Below are positions 45,901 through 55,200 of a stretch of 64,000 nucleotides of DNA, in pieces. Both the position numbers and the translations under genes were made by a program. The notes under the pieces are model-generated. The model was not told where the DNA came from. It saw only the letters and a program-made list of their open reading frames with translations, and made no database searches. The DNA is from Neostapfia colusana. Taxonomy: Eukaryota > Streptophyta > Magnoliopsida > Poales > Poaceae. Position 1 is the stretch's first letter. Each line of letters begins with the position of its first letter. The stretch spans positions 85,200,968 to 85,264,967 of the forward strand of contig JASWHV010000012.1 of NCBI GenBank assembly GCA_030760725.1, given 5' to 3'.

Positions 45901-48900
45901 GTACCATCCCATACTTCTTTATCTGTCCGATCTGGAGATACATCAGAAGACTCACTGAGATGGCTTAAGATGCCATACATGCCATCTTATTCTTCCTTAA
46001 ATACAAAATCTGGTTCAGAAATGGGTTTTGCTTCCTTGGCTGACTACACTCCTTTATACATTACATTGTTTAGTGAGCTATCACAACAAGGTGGACCAAG
46101 GCTTTTTCTGCCTACTGGTGCTAATGATACTGTCATCCCAGTATTTGATGATGAGCCAACTAGTGTTATTTCTTATGCACTTGTTTCAACCATGTACCGC
46201 TTTCAATTGTCTGATGAGAACACCAAAAATAAAGACAGTGCAGATTCTTCACTTCAGTTGCCTGTCTATGATTCAGGAAATTTTAACCCGTTTCATTTAT
46301 TCGATGATTTTGGATCATCTGATGATTTTACTTCAGCAATGTCTGGAGGTAGAGGATCCTTTTCTCCTGATCTAGTGCACTTGAGAGTTTCTTTTGAAGA
46401 CGGCGGGCCACCTGGGAAAGTGAAATACACTGTGACATGCTATTATGCAAAAAGCTTTGAAGCACTTAGGAGGTCTTGCTGTCCATCTGAACTTGATTTT
46501 GTGAGATCTATCAGTCGGTGCAAGAAATGGGGAGCTCAAGGTGGTAAAAGCAATGTATTTTTTGCAAAATCTTTGGACGACAGATTTATAATAAAGCAAG
46601 TCACGAAGACAGAACTTGAATCATTCCTTAAGTTTGGCTCGGAATATTTTAAATATCTATCAGAGTCCATAAGCACTGGAAGTCCTACTTGCCTAGCAAA
46701 AATTTTGGGGATCTATCAGGTATAATCTTTTGAACTTCAATCTTGTCACAATTTCATTGCAAGAAAGAATAATAATTCATCCATTGATCACAACAACAAC
46801 AACCAAGCCTTTATCCCAAGCCTGTTGGGGTCGGCTAGACATGAAACCCAATATCAATGAAGTAAAACAGAGGAAGAGATATGAGAACAAGGGGAAAAAA
46901 GGAAAAAAAGAAAAAAAAGGAAAAAAGAAAAGGAAAAAGAGAAAAGAGAAAAGAAATAAGAAAAAAGGAAAAGAAAAAGAGAAAAGAAAAAAGAAAAAAA
47001 AACAAGACTACGATTCTGGCACATGAATTGCTACTTTCCATGCGGTCCTATCATGAGCTAAGTCTCTGGATACATTCCAATCTCTCAAATCTCGTTTTAC
47101 CGCCTCCTCCCAGGTCAACCTTGGTCGTCCTCTACCCCTCCTAATATTTTCTCTACCTCTTAAAATCCCACTGTTAACTGATGCTTCTGGAGGTCTCCGT
47201 TGGATATGTCCAAACCACCTAAGCCGATGTTGGACTAACTTCTCTTCAATCGGCGCCACCCCTACCTTATCACGAATCGCCTCATTCCTTATTCGGTCTC
47301 TTCTCGTGTGCCCACACATCCACCGTAGCATGCGCATCTCTGCGACACTCATTTGTTGGACATGTTGCCGTTTAGTTGGCCAACATTCCGCCCCATAGAG
47401 CATCGCGGGTCTGATCACCGTCCTATAGAACTTCCCTTTTAGCTTTTGTGGGACTTTCCTATCACATAGGATTCCAGAGGCTTGTCGCCATTTCATCCAC
47501 CCTACCTTGATCCTGTGGCAAACATCCTCATCAATATCGCCATTGCTTTGTAACATTGATCCTAAGTATCGGAAAGAGTCCCTTCTAGGTACTATTTGTC
47601 CTTGTAGACTAACATTTCCCTCTTCACGACCAACACCACTAAAGTTGCACCTCATATACTCGGTTTTGGTCCTACTAAGTCTAAACCCCTTGGACTCTAA
47701 GGTTTGTCTCCATAACTCTAATTTCTTATCAACACCATCTCTAGTTTCATCTACCAGCACTACATCATCAGCAAAGAGCATGCACCAAGGGATATCCCCT
47801 TGTATATCCTTCGACACCTCATCCATGACCAAGGAAAAGATGTATGGGCTCAAAGCTGATCCTTGATGTAATCCTATCGTGATAGGAAATGCATCAGTCT
47901 CACTATCACTTACGCGCACACTTGTCCTAACATTATTGTACATATCCTTGATAAGGGTAATGTACTTTGTTGGCACTTTATGTTTCTCTAGTGCCCACCA
48001 CATGACTGACCTTGGTATCTTGTCGTACGCCTTCTCCAAGTCGATGAACACCATATGCAAGTCCTTCTTCTGCTCCCTATATCTCTCCATAAGCTGACGA
48101 AGCAAGAAAATCGCCTCCATTGTAGACCTCCCAGGCATAAAACCAAACTGGTTTTTAGTGACATTGGTCACTTTCCTCAGGCGGTGTTCAATCACTCTCT
48201 CCCAAAGCTTCATAGTATGACTCATAAGCTTAATACCTCGATAATTAGTACAACTTTGAATATCTCCTTTATTTTTGAAGATAGGTACTAATATACTTTT
48301 CCTCCATTCTTCAGGCATCTTGTTTGACCGAAAAATGTGGTTGAATAGCTTTGTGAGCCATACTATTGCGACGTCCCCAAGACATCTCCACACCTCAATA
48401 GGGACATCGTCAGGGCCGAGGGCCTTTCCTCCTTTCATCCTTTTTAAGGCCTCCTTAACCTCAAACTCTTGTATCCTCCGCACGAACCGCCTGTTGGAGT
48501 CATCAAAGGAGTCATCCAACTCAACCATAGTGCTCTCATTCCCATCATTGAATAGCCCATTAAAGTAATCACGCCATCTATTCTTAATCTCTTCATCCTT
48601 CACTAGAATGCGGTCAGTCTCATCTTTGATGCATTTAACTTGATTGAGATCCCTCATCTTTCTCTCGCGGATTTTTGCTACCTTGTATATGTCTTTTTCA
48701 CCTTCTTTTGTCCCTAGTCTCTCATATAACTTATCATAAGTTTGTCCTCTTGCCTTACTTACAACCCGCCTTGCATTCTTCTTAGCCTCTTTGTACTTAA
48801 GCATGTTGCTTGCGTTTCTATCATTATGCCAACTCTTATAACACTCCTTCTTCTCTTTAATGGCCTTTTGTACATCCTCATTCCACCACCAAGTGTCTTT

Positions 48901-51900
48901 ATCTATAAGTTTCTTTCCCTTTGTCACACCGAACACCTCACTAGCTACCTTCCTAATGCAAGTTGCCATCTTCATCCACATACTATCTGCATCTCCATTT
49001 TCTGCCCAGGGTCCTTCTGTGATCACCCTATTTTTAAAGGATTCTTGTGATTCTCCCTTCAACTTCCACCACTTTGTTCTTGTGATTTTGACACCTTTGT
49101 CCCGCAAAGAACATGTATGGAAGCGAAATTCAGCTACCACAAGCTTATGTTGTGTCACAACACACTCCCCCGGGATCACCTTACAATCTAGACACTCCCG
49201 TCTATCCTTTCTCCTAGTGAGGACAACGTCAATCTGGCTAGAGTGTTGGGCACTACTAAAGGTCACTAGGTGAGATTGCCTCTTTCTAAAGAGGGTGTTA
49301 GCTATCAACAGATCATAGGCTACGGCAAAGTCTAGGATGTCCTTACCCTCTTGATTTCTATCGCCGCATCCAAAACCTCCATGTACTCCTTCAAATCCTA
49401 GGTTAGTTGTACCGACATGACCATTGAGATCTCCCCCTATGAGGAGTTTCTCGGTTATCGGTACACTACTAACCATATCCTCCAAGTCCTCCCAAAATTG
49501 CCTCTTAGCACTCATGTTGAGCCCAACTTGTGGGGCATAAGCACTAATGACGTTCAAGACAATGTCCCCAATTACTATCTTGATTAAGATGATCCTATCC
49601 CCTCGTCTTCGAACATCCACTACTCCATCCTTAAGACTCTTATCTATTAGAACACCTACGCCATTCCTAGTCCCAGCCGAACCAGAATACCAAATCTTGA
49701 AACCGGTATTCTCGACTTCTCTTGCCTTTTGACCCGCCCATCTAGTCTCTTGTACACAAAGGATATTTACTCGTCTCCTAATGGCAACATCTACTAACTC
49801 ACGTAGCTTCCCCGTCAAGGATCCTACATTCCAACTACCCACCCGAAATCTATGTTCCTCGGCTAGCTTCCTTACGCTTTGCACCCGTCGAGTAAGATGC
49901 AAAGACCCTTGCTCACTTATCACTACATCCGGGCGATGATGTAGCGCGCCACTAAGGTGATGGCGATCCGGCCCTTGCTCATTTAACACCATATCCGGGT
50001 TCCGATATGGCGCGCCACTAAGGCGGTGGCGACCCGGCCCTTGCCCACTTAACACCATACCCGGGTTCCGATATAGCGCGTCGCTAAGAGGGTTACGCCC
50101 CAACGAATTTCTATTGGGTTTCATTTCCATGAGAGTGGCTAAGTGTAGTTGTTGGCTCGCCAAGCCTATCACAACCCCCTCCTCCTTTACCCGGGCTTGG
50201 GACCGGCTATGTCATTACAACATAGGCGGAGTTCATTCATCCATTGATCCAAAACAATATTATGGTTCTTTAATATTAGTTTGGTACCCTTTAGGAAAAT
50301 AATTCAAGCAATAAAAATAAACTTGTTTCAACACATTGTTGCTTCTATTCAAGTATGATTATTTTATCAGACACAATCAAATTGTGTAGATGAGATGGTA
50401 AAAAGAGTAAAACGCTTATTTTTATCCATGTAACGGCCTTTTAATATGAAAACTGATGAAGGAATATAATTTCTCTCACTGAATGCACCTATAGTTCTAA
50501 GATTTTATCGAGACTTGGGGGAATCTTCTTTAATGGAGACTAACTCTCCATTACCCATCGTCAAGGCGGGTTAAAATATCGACCATGCCCATCTTGTTAC
50601 ATATTGCATTACTCTTACCAGGGCCTCTGTTTGGTGAAACAGCCAATTAACTAATCCCAAATCTGACATACTTTGCCATGCCACAACCAAACTTCTCCTT
50701 GATGAAGACCTATTGAGTGTTCTTGGTACGATCATTATGTAGTATTAATAACTGAGTTGATGGTGACTCCTTGTTGCACTGAAGCACCAAGGGGTTGTTC
50801 CTGAACAGCCTAGTTTAGGCAAGTGGCCTTTCATCCAGATCATCTTATTCAAGCCCAGTGGCATTCCTTTATGTTCTGCTTCTGCAGCAGATAATTTTGA
50901 TTTATGTCCCATAAAAAAGGGCGTACACATGTGGGGTCTGGGGAAGGGTTATCTCTAGACAGCCTTACCCCTGCTTTTGCAGAGAGTCTGGTAACTCTGG
51001 TTCGAACCCAAGACCTCAGGACACAAGTGGAGACACACTACCACTGCGCCAGGTCCGCCCTCCCATGTAAAATAGTTTACCTCCCACAAAGATGCAATAT
51101 CCTGAGATAGGCTCCCCATCATCCACACACTATGCCCAATCATCATCACATTTATCTTCCATGTCCAGCTATCGATTCTTCCTAAACCAAATCCCTTTCT
51201 CACAGCTACTCTTTAAGCACTGCAGCACCTATTAAGACAACCTCTATGTATTAGTATCCAACATCAACCCTACTAAATACTAACTGTATGCAAAATATCT
51301 GGTTTTCTTGGCAAAACAATAAGACACCAATCAAACCTTTGATAACCTCTGTACCAATAACTGGACCACCTGAGTCAGCACATGGTTTCTATAGGAGAAG
51401 CAATATGGTAATAACCAAATCACACTGATCTTTGTAGAAATGTCCAGGACGTACTTCCTCTGTACAATCTAAGAAACAGCAATCTTGATTCCAAGGAAGT
51501 TTTGAAGACTTCCACATTCTTTTTACCTTGAGTTCTTTTCTAACATATCTTTCGAGCACTGGATTTTCTTAGAATTATTTCCTAATAATCATAATGTCAA
51601 TAATCCTCTATGCCTGCAAAATATTGTGGAGTATGTTTGAGATATGCAAACATTGGTAAGTTTAGACACCTTCCTGTCAGCCTGTTTGTTTTTTGATGAA
51701 GAAAGGAATTATTTTCATCCACTCCAAACTGATGAAGGTGCACCCAAAAGGCCAAAACTAACAGCTCTAGAAACCATTTGGGCATTTTCAGATGAATATG
51801 GGGGAATTTGATGGAAATCACCCTAAACATTTAATCATTTGGTGCTTTGTTTTCTCTGACTGGTGTTCCAATTATTAATATAGCACAGTTGGAAGTTTAT

Positions 51901-53301
51901 TTATTTATTGGAATATCCTGCTGAATATGTCCATTTGCCATGCTTTTACTTAGGTTACAATTAAGCACCTGAAGGGCGGTAAGGAGTCAAAAATGGATTT
52001 GCTGGTAATGGAGAATCTTTTGTTTGGACGGAATATCACCAGGCTTTATGATCTCAAGGGATCATCAAGGTCAAGGTATAATGCAGATTCCAGTGGGACC
52101 AACAAGGTTCTTCTTGACCAGAACTTACTAGAGGCGATGCCCACTTCACCAATTTTTGTTGGGAACAAGGCAAAGCGGTTACTGGAGAGAGCTGTTTGGA
52201 ACGATACTTCTTTTTTAGCTGTAAGTTTGCATTAAAATTTGTGGCTTATTAAAACCAGAGGGTGATCATAATTCATTAACTGGACATTCTTAGTGTTGAT
52301 TTCTCTCATTCCTGTTTAAGCCTCATTTGGCTGATCATATGCATGGCTTTGAAACCTAATCTCCACTCTTCGTCACAAACTATTGTATGTTGTACTATTG
52401 TAGTTGGTGTTGAGTCTGGGCTATACTAATTCTTGATGGTTTTCAGATGCTAATTTGTAATCTAAATTGGTAGATCCTAGATTCTTCCTTTTTTTACACT
52501 TTGCCCTGACATTTAAATTGCATGGTCCCAGAAATGAATTATCTTTTGGACTTTAAGCATATCACGTAGAAGCTTTTGCATTGCTGTCACTTGTGCCTTT
52601 TTAGAATGCTTAGTGCAATATGAGCTGACTGTATGTTTGGTTGAATGTTACCATGTATTCCATCAGGGCCATTCTTAACTTGGATGTTTGGCTCCACACC
52701 TGAAGCTAACGCTTAAAATTTCTTACCAGTAATACAATAGCTGACTTGATTCTTTTCAGTTAAAGCATCTCTAAGTTTTCTGATAACTGTGGTTTTCTCC
52801 AACTCTTAGGACTTGTTAATCACACCATAAGTTGTACTGTAGGTCAACAGGCAATATATCTCTGGGTAGGCTATTGTGCATAAGGTGTCGGAAATGAAAA
52901 CATGGTGTAGGATTAAACCCAGATTGATCTTTACAACCTTATACATATAAACACTAATGAGCTTGATGTTTTTCTAGGGAATTGATGTGATGGATTATTC
53001 CTTGCTTGTGGGTGTTGATGATGAGAAACATGAACTGGTACTGGGAATTATTGATTTTATGAGGCAGTATACATGGGACAAGCACCTTGAAACGTGGGTC
53101 AAGTCTTCTGGCATTCTTGGTGGGCCGAAAAATGCCCCTCCAACTGTAATTTCACCAATGCAATATAAGAAACGGTACAGGAAAGCAATGTCTGCTTATT
53201 TTATTGTGATTCCTGAGCAATGGATGCCCGCAATAAGCAGTCCAAGCAAATCATCGTCAAATATTCATGAAGAAGATTCGCAAAATGCTCCACAGGAGTA
53301 A
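39926..53301 (+). CDS. FAB1: 1-phosphatidylinositol-3-phosphate 5-kinase, FYVE-domain FAB1/PIKfyve type
   Basis: Exons: 39,926-40,587; 41,204-41,905; 42,168-42,321; 42,429-42,773; 43,416-44,312; 44,396-44,724; 44,793-44,916; 44,988-45,155; 45,256-46,719; 51,954-52,220; 52,978-53,301. They total 5,436 nt, in frame (1,811 aa). The N-terminal FYVE zinc finger (about residues 47-112, WMPD, CRVCYDCD, RRHHCRHCGRVFC, RVCNYC) binds PI3P. A CCT/TCP-1-like region (ILILGGALEYQ ... LGHCDLFHVEKYVEEHG, PFGCTILLKG) and a Cys-rich segment (CHSCELPPEAHVYCYVH, MWHRCLRC) follow. The C-terminal PIP kinase domain has RFIIKQV, LYDLKGSSRSRYN and MDYSLLVG. It makes PI(3,5)P2 on endosomal and vacuolar membranes. The family start MGSPDGRLVELF favours ATG 39,926 over 39,878. 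Intron 10 is about 5.2 kb because of an RTE insertion. Confidence 0.96.
43062..43259 (+). mobile_element. Short composite RTE-derived insertion (5' end fused to 3' tail)
   Basis: About 198 bp flanked by an 18-bp direct repeat TGCTGTGGATGCATGTTT (43,044-43,061 and 43,260-43,277). The first ~125 bp match the 5' end of the RTE at 46,790-50,234 (ATGTTGTAATGACATAGCC ... ATGAAACCCAATA). Six TTG repeats, about ten bases, and an RTE-type 3' end (TAGCCTACC...GCTTGGGACAAAGGCTTTG plus TTG repeats) follow. It lies in FAB1 intron 4 and is not known to affect splicing. Confidence 0.8.
46775..46789. repeat. Target-site duplication of RTE copy 2, 3' side
   Basis: ATTCATCCATTGATC, exactly repeated at 50,235-50,249. 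Confidence 0.95.
46790..50234 (-). mobile_element. RTE-type non-LTR retrotransposon, copy 2 (full length, intact ORF)
   Basis: A 3,445-bp insertion in FAB1 intron 10, antisense to the gene, with a perfect 15-bp TSD. The 5' end reads GAACTCCGCCTATG. The single ORF (50,172-47,008) is followed by a ~120-nt polypyrimidine stretch and a 3' end TCTAGCCGACC...AAAGGCTTGG with TTG repeats, as expected for RTE-clade elements. The perfect TSD and open frame indicate a recent insertion. Confidence 0.96.
47008..50172 (-). CDS. RTE retrotransposon polyprotein: AP-like endonuclease and reverse transcriptase
   Basis: 1,054 aa with no interruption. Residues about 29-92 contain three imperfect ~22-residue repeats (LSxAxYRNPxMVLxxQGPxRHx). 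The endonuclease spans about 105-345, with WNVGSL, QETRW, YAPQ, GDLNGHVG, SQIDVVLTRR and TQHKLVV motifs. The RT domain includes NYRGIKL, NQFGFMPGRST, VFIDLEKAYDKIPR, LHQGSALSP and the catalytic FADD. The C-terminal region has RGRGRPRLTWEEAVKRDL. It nicks target DNA and copies its own RNA at the nick. The first ATG (MIGLASQQLHLATLMEMKP) may be replaced by a later Met at residue 15 or 17. It is antisense within FAB1 intron 10. Confidence 0.96.
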   Translation of the reverse strand: MIGLASQQLHLATLMEMKPNRNSLGRNPLSDALYRNPGMVLSGQGPGRHRLSGAPYRNPDMVLNEQGPDRHHLSGALHHRPDVVISEQGSLHLTRRVQSVRKLAEEHRFRVGSWNVGSLTGKLRELVDVAIRRRVNILCVQETRWAGQKAREVENTGFKIWYSGSAGTRNGVGVLIDKSLKDGVVDVRRRGDRIILIKIVIGDIVLNVISAYAPQVGLNMSAKRQFWEDLEDMVSSVPITEKLLIGGDLNGHVGTTNLGFEGVHGGFGCGDRNQEGKDILDFAVAYDLLIANTLFRKRQSHLVTFSSAQHSSQIDVVLTRRKDRRECLDCKVIPGECVVTQHKLVVAEFRFHTCSLRDKGVKITRTKWWKLKGESQESFKNRVITEGPWAENGDADSMWMKMATCIRKVASEVFGVTKGKKLIDKDTWWWNEDVQKAIKEKKECYKSWHNDRNASNMLKYKEAKKNARRVVSKARGQTYDKLYERLGTKEGEKDIYKVAKIRERKMRDLNQVKCIKDETDRILVKDEEIKNRWRDYFNGLFNDGNESTMVELDDSFDDSNRRFVRRIQEFEVKEALKRMKGGKALGPDDVPIEVWRCLGDVAIVWLTKLFNHIFRSNKMPEEWRKSILVPIFKNKGDIQSCTNYRGIKLMSHTMKLWERVIEHRLRKVTNVTKNQFGFMPGRSTMEAIFLLRQLMERYREQKKDLHMVFIDLEKAYDKIPRSVMWWALEKHKVPTKYITLIKDMYNNVRTSVRVSDSETDAFPITIGLHQGSALSPYIFSLVMDEVSKDIQGDIPWCMLFADDVVLVDETRDGVDKKLELWRQTLESKGFRLSRTKTEYMRCNFSGVGREEGNVSLQGQIVPRRDSFRYLGSMLQSNGDIDEDVCHRIKVGWMKWRQASGILCDRKVPQKLKGKFYRTVIRPAMLYGAECWPTKRQHVQQMSVAEMRMLRWMCGHTRRDRIRNEAIRDKVGVAPIEEKLVQHRLRWFGHIQRRPPEASVNSGILRGRENIRRGRGRPRLTWEEAVKRDLRDWNVSRDLAHDRTAWKVAIHVPES
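50235..50249. repeat. Target-site duplication of RTE copy 2, 5' side
   Basis: Exact repeat of 46,775-46,789. Confidence 0.95.
50250..51953 (+). other. Remainder of FAB1 intron 10
   Basis: Besides the SINE at 50,913-51,062, nothing coding is recognised. The introns of FAB1 otherwise contain no recognised genes. Confidence 0.6.
50913..51062 (-). mobile_element. tRNA-derived SINE (Au-SINE-like)
   Basis: On the minus strand a ~150-bp unit starts GAGGGCGGACC and has RNA polymerase III box A (TGGCGCAGTGGTAG, 51,039-51,052) and box B (GGTTCGAAC, about 51,000-51,008). It continues GGGTAAGGCTG...CCCTTCCCCAGACCCC and ends TACGCCCTTTTTT, the style of the grass Au SINE family. A very short flanking repeat (ATGG or ATGGG) is possible. 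It sits in FAB1 intron 10. Confidence 0.85.
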
Positions 53302-53700
53302 AAGATGTTATGTGATTTATGACGGAGTTATGGTGCCAGTTTCATCTCTCCTGACGTTTTAAATGCTAAACTGGTAAGTCTGGCTTGTTCTACTCCATGT
53401 GGCATCAAAGTGATCTTTGCACTTGGACCGTATGCCTCTTGTGCTGATTGGCACATATCTCATGGCGTTGGATGTGTATATTATTCGAACTGTAATTATG
53501 CTTAGTCTTAGGTTTTTCTTCTTCTGTCGTCTATAATAAATCAGTCCATAATGTGTCGTGGCTTGGCTGCCAGCCATCGACGTGTAGTTTTTGTTGCTGT
53601 ACAGATCGAGCTGAGCGGTAAATTCTTTTGTTTTGTAAAGTGACCGTTGTATATTCAGTTTTGTTCCAGCTGTTATTTACTTGGGGGGGGGGGGGAGGGG
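53302..53700 (+). other. 3' UTR region of FAB1
   Basis: A possible poly-A signal AATAAA lies at 53,535-53,540, about 235 bp after the stop codon. A G-rich homopolymer (13 G, then AGGGGG) follows at 53,683-53,701. Confidence 0.55.
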
Positions 53701-55019
53701 GTGCTATTGCCGTCTGTAATGACGAAACAAAAATTAATCATATGTATAGATGCCGGAGTCCTCGATCCGCTTGGTTGAAGCCAATGTCATAATGTCTAGT
53801 GTAACACACGGAGGCTGCTATTTATCAAAATATCGAGCGGTAGAACTTATGAGTGGTCATAGATCCGCATACCGAAGTGTGACAGTGGACTAACAGGTAC
53901 TCGCTCCATGCAGAAATGTGTATTTGCGCTTAGTTTGTGCTTTGAGTAAGGAGAGCGACTAGGAGGAGTATTGGTTAATTCAGCTAGGCACGGACCACAC
54001 CATCGCGCGCTACCATCAAGAACCAGTGGGACTCCGCACTCTGCAGGATCATGCAGGGCGGCGGCCATCATGCTGCGGAGGACGTAGACGGCGACGAGTA
54101 ACCCTCGGAGCTGCCGGCTTGGCTCGAGCTCTTCGTGTCGTGGTGGCGTTCGTGATGAGGAGAGGGTGACGTGGCGTCGATGAAGCTGACGCTGGGGATG
54201 CAGGGGCTGAGCGAGGCAGAGCTGGCATTGAGGCTTGTGTCCCGTGTGGCCGTGGTGCGGCACTGTGTAGAAGCATATATTTTTTAATTCTGTTTGTTAC
54301 AGCTTAAACTTGCTAAAAAATAGCTTGTCTGAAAATCTGGTTAACACCAGCTTAAATTTATATCCTACTTTTACTTTTATGAAAAAACTGTTATAAAAGT
54401 TGTGTCAAACACAACCTTTGTCTCACCTCGGACTGGACATCGTTTCGTCCATTGTGGCGTTTGCACCGGGCGGCAGTCTCGGAGTGAAAAGTTTTGTCGA
54501 CTACTAGTGCTAGAGACGAGTAGATTTGCTGGGCATTAATCAGAGCTTTTTTCCCCCCACCGGAGCAAGTCCATTTTTAGGATCCAAATCTCACCATAAG
54601 CTCCTGGGAAGCAGTGTCCTCAAACTCCATGAGCAACAGTTGTGATCAGTGTTGCAAATACCGTATCGCTTGATTTTGTAACGCCTTCCCTCGATTTCCT
54701 AACCAATCTCTTTTCTTGATTCCCTTCACCACAGTTTTTTATTCCCAATTGCGCTCCTTTCCACAAGAGTTTTCCATTTAATTGATGAAATATTATTAAA
54801 AGCTTTCTTATATTCGCCAAAAGATATTTTGGCATTAATACCAAAAACAAATTTAGAAGTTGCAAAGACACGAACTGAGGTACTAGGGTACATGGAGTCT
54901 CGAACGTCCGTGTGCTCAGGTGACCATGTCCAGCCCGTAAAAATCCGCCACTGGGCTAAGTCCTGCGTAACAAGGCAGATCGCAGATGGCGTACTCCGAG
55001 CCCGATCGTTTGTAGGACT
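53701..55019. other. Intergenic FAB1-COG3, no gene recognised
   Basis: A GC-rich block at 54,000-54,270 has short open frames on both strands with low-complexity Arg/Pro/Ala content. No family motif is seen and both strands are interrupted. It may be an old gene or transposon remnant. Confidence 0.45.
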
Positions 55020-55093
55020 GGTAAATGGGCTCGGCGCACGGGCTTTTTATAATATAAATTCAACCTAATACTAATCTGATCTGGCCCATTACC
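55020..55093. mobile_element. Possible short MITE with GGTAA(A)TGGGC terminal inverted repeats
   Basis: GGTAAATGGGCTCGG at the left and GGCCCATTACC at the right form imperfect inverted ends around an AT-rich core (74 bp). A related sequence with only one clear end lies near 24,897-25,010 (GGTAATTGGGCTCGG, AAATTTAACCTGATGCTAAT). No TSD was established. Confidence 0.45.
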
Positions 55094-55200
55094 ATTTCAT
55101 CCTTCCTAGCCCATGACCACCTCTACTCGTAGGGCCTCGTTCACCGCTCTGCCTCTGCCGCTCCGGCAGCTTCCCTCCACTTGACGCGAGCCGCGCGTCC

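Noticed and set aside
53847..54276. Minus-strand 138-codon open frame between FAB1 and COG3
   Set aside because: It is low-complexity His/Pro/Arg composition with no splice or family evidence, and the opposite strand is equally open in pieces.
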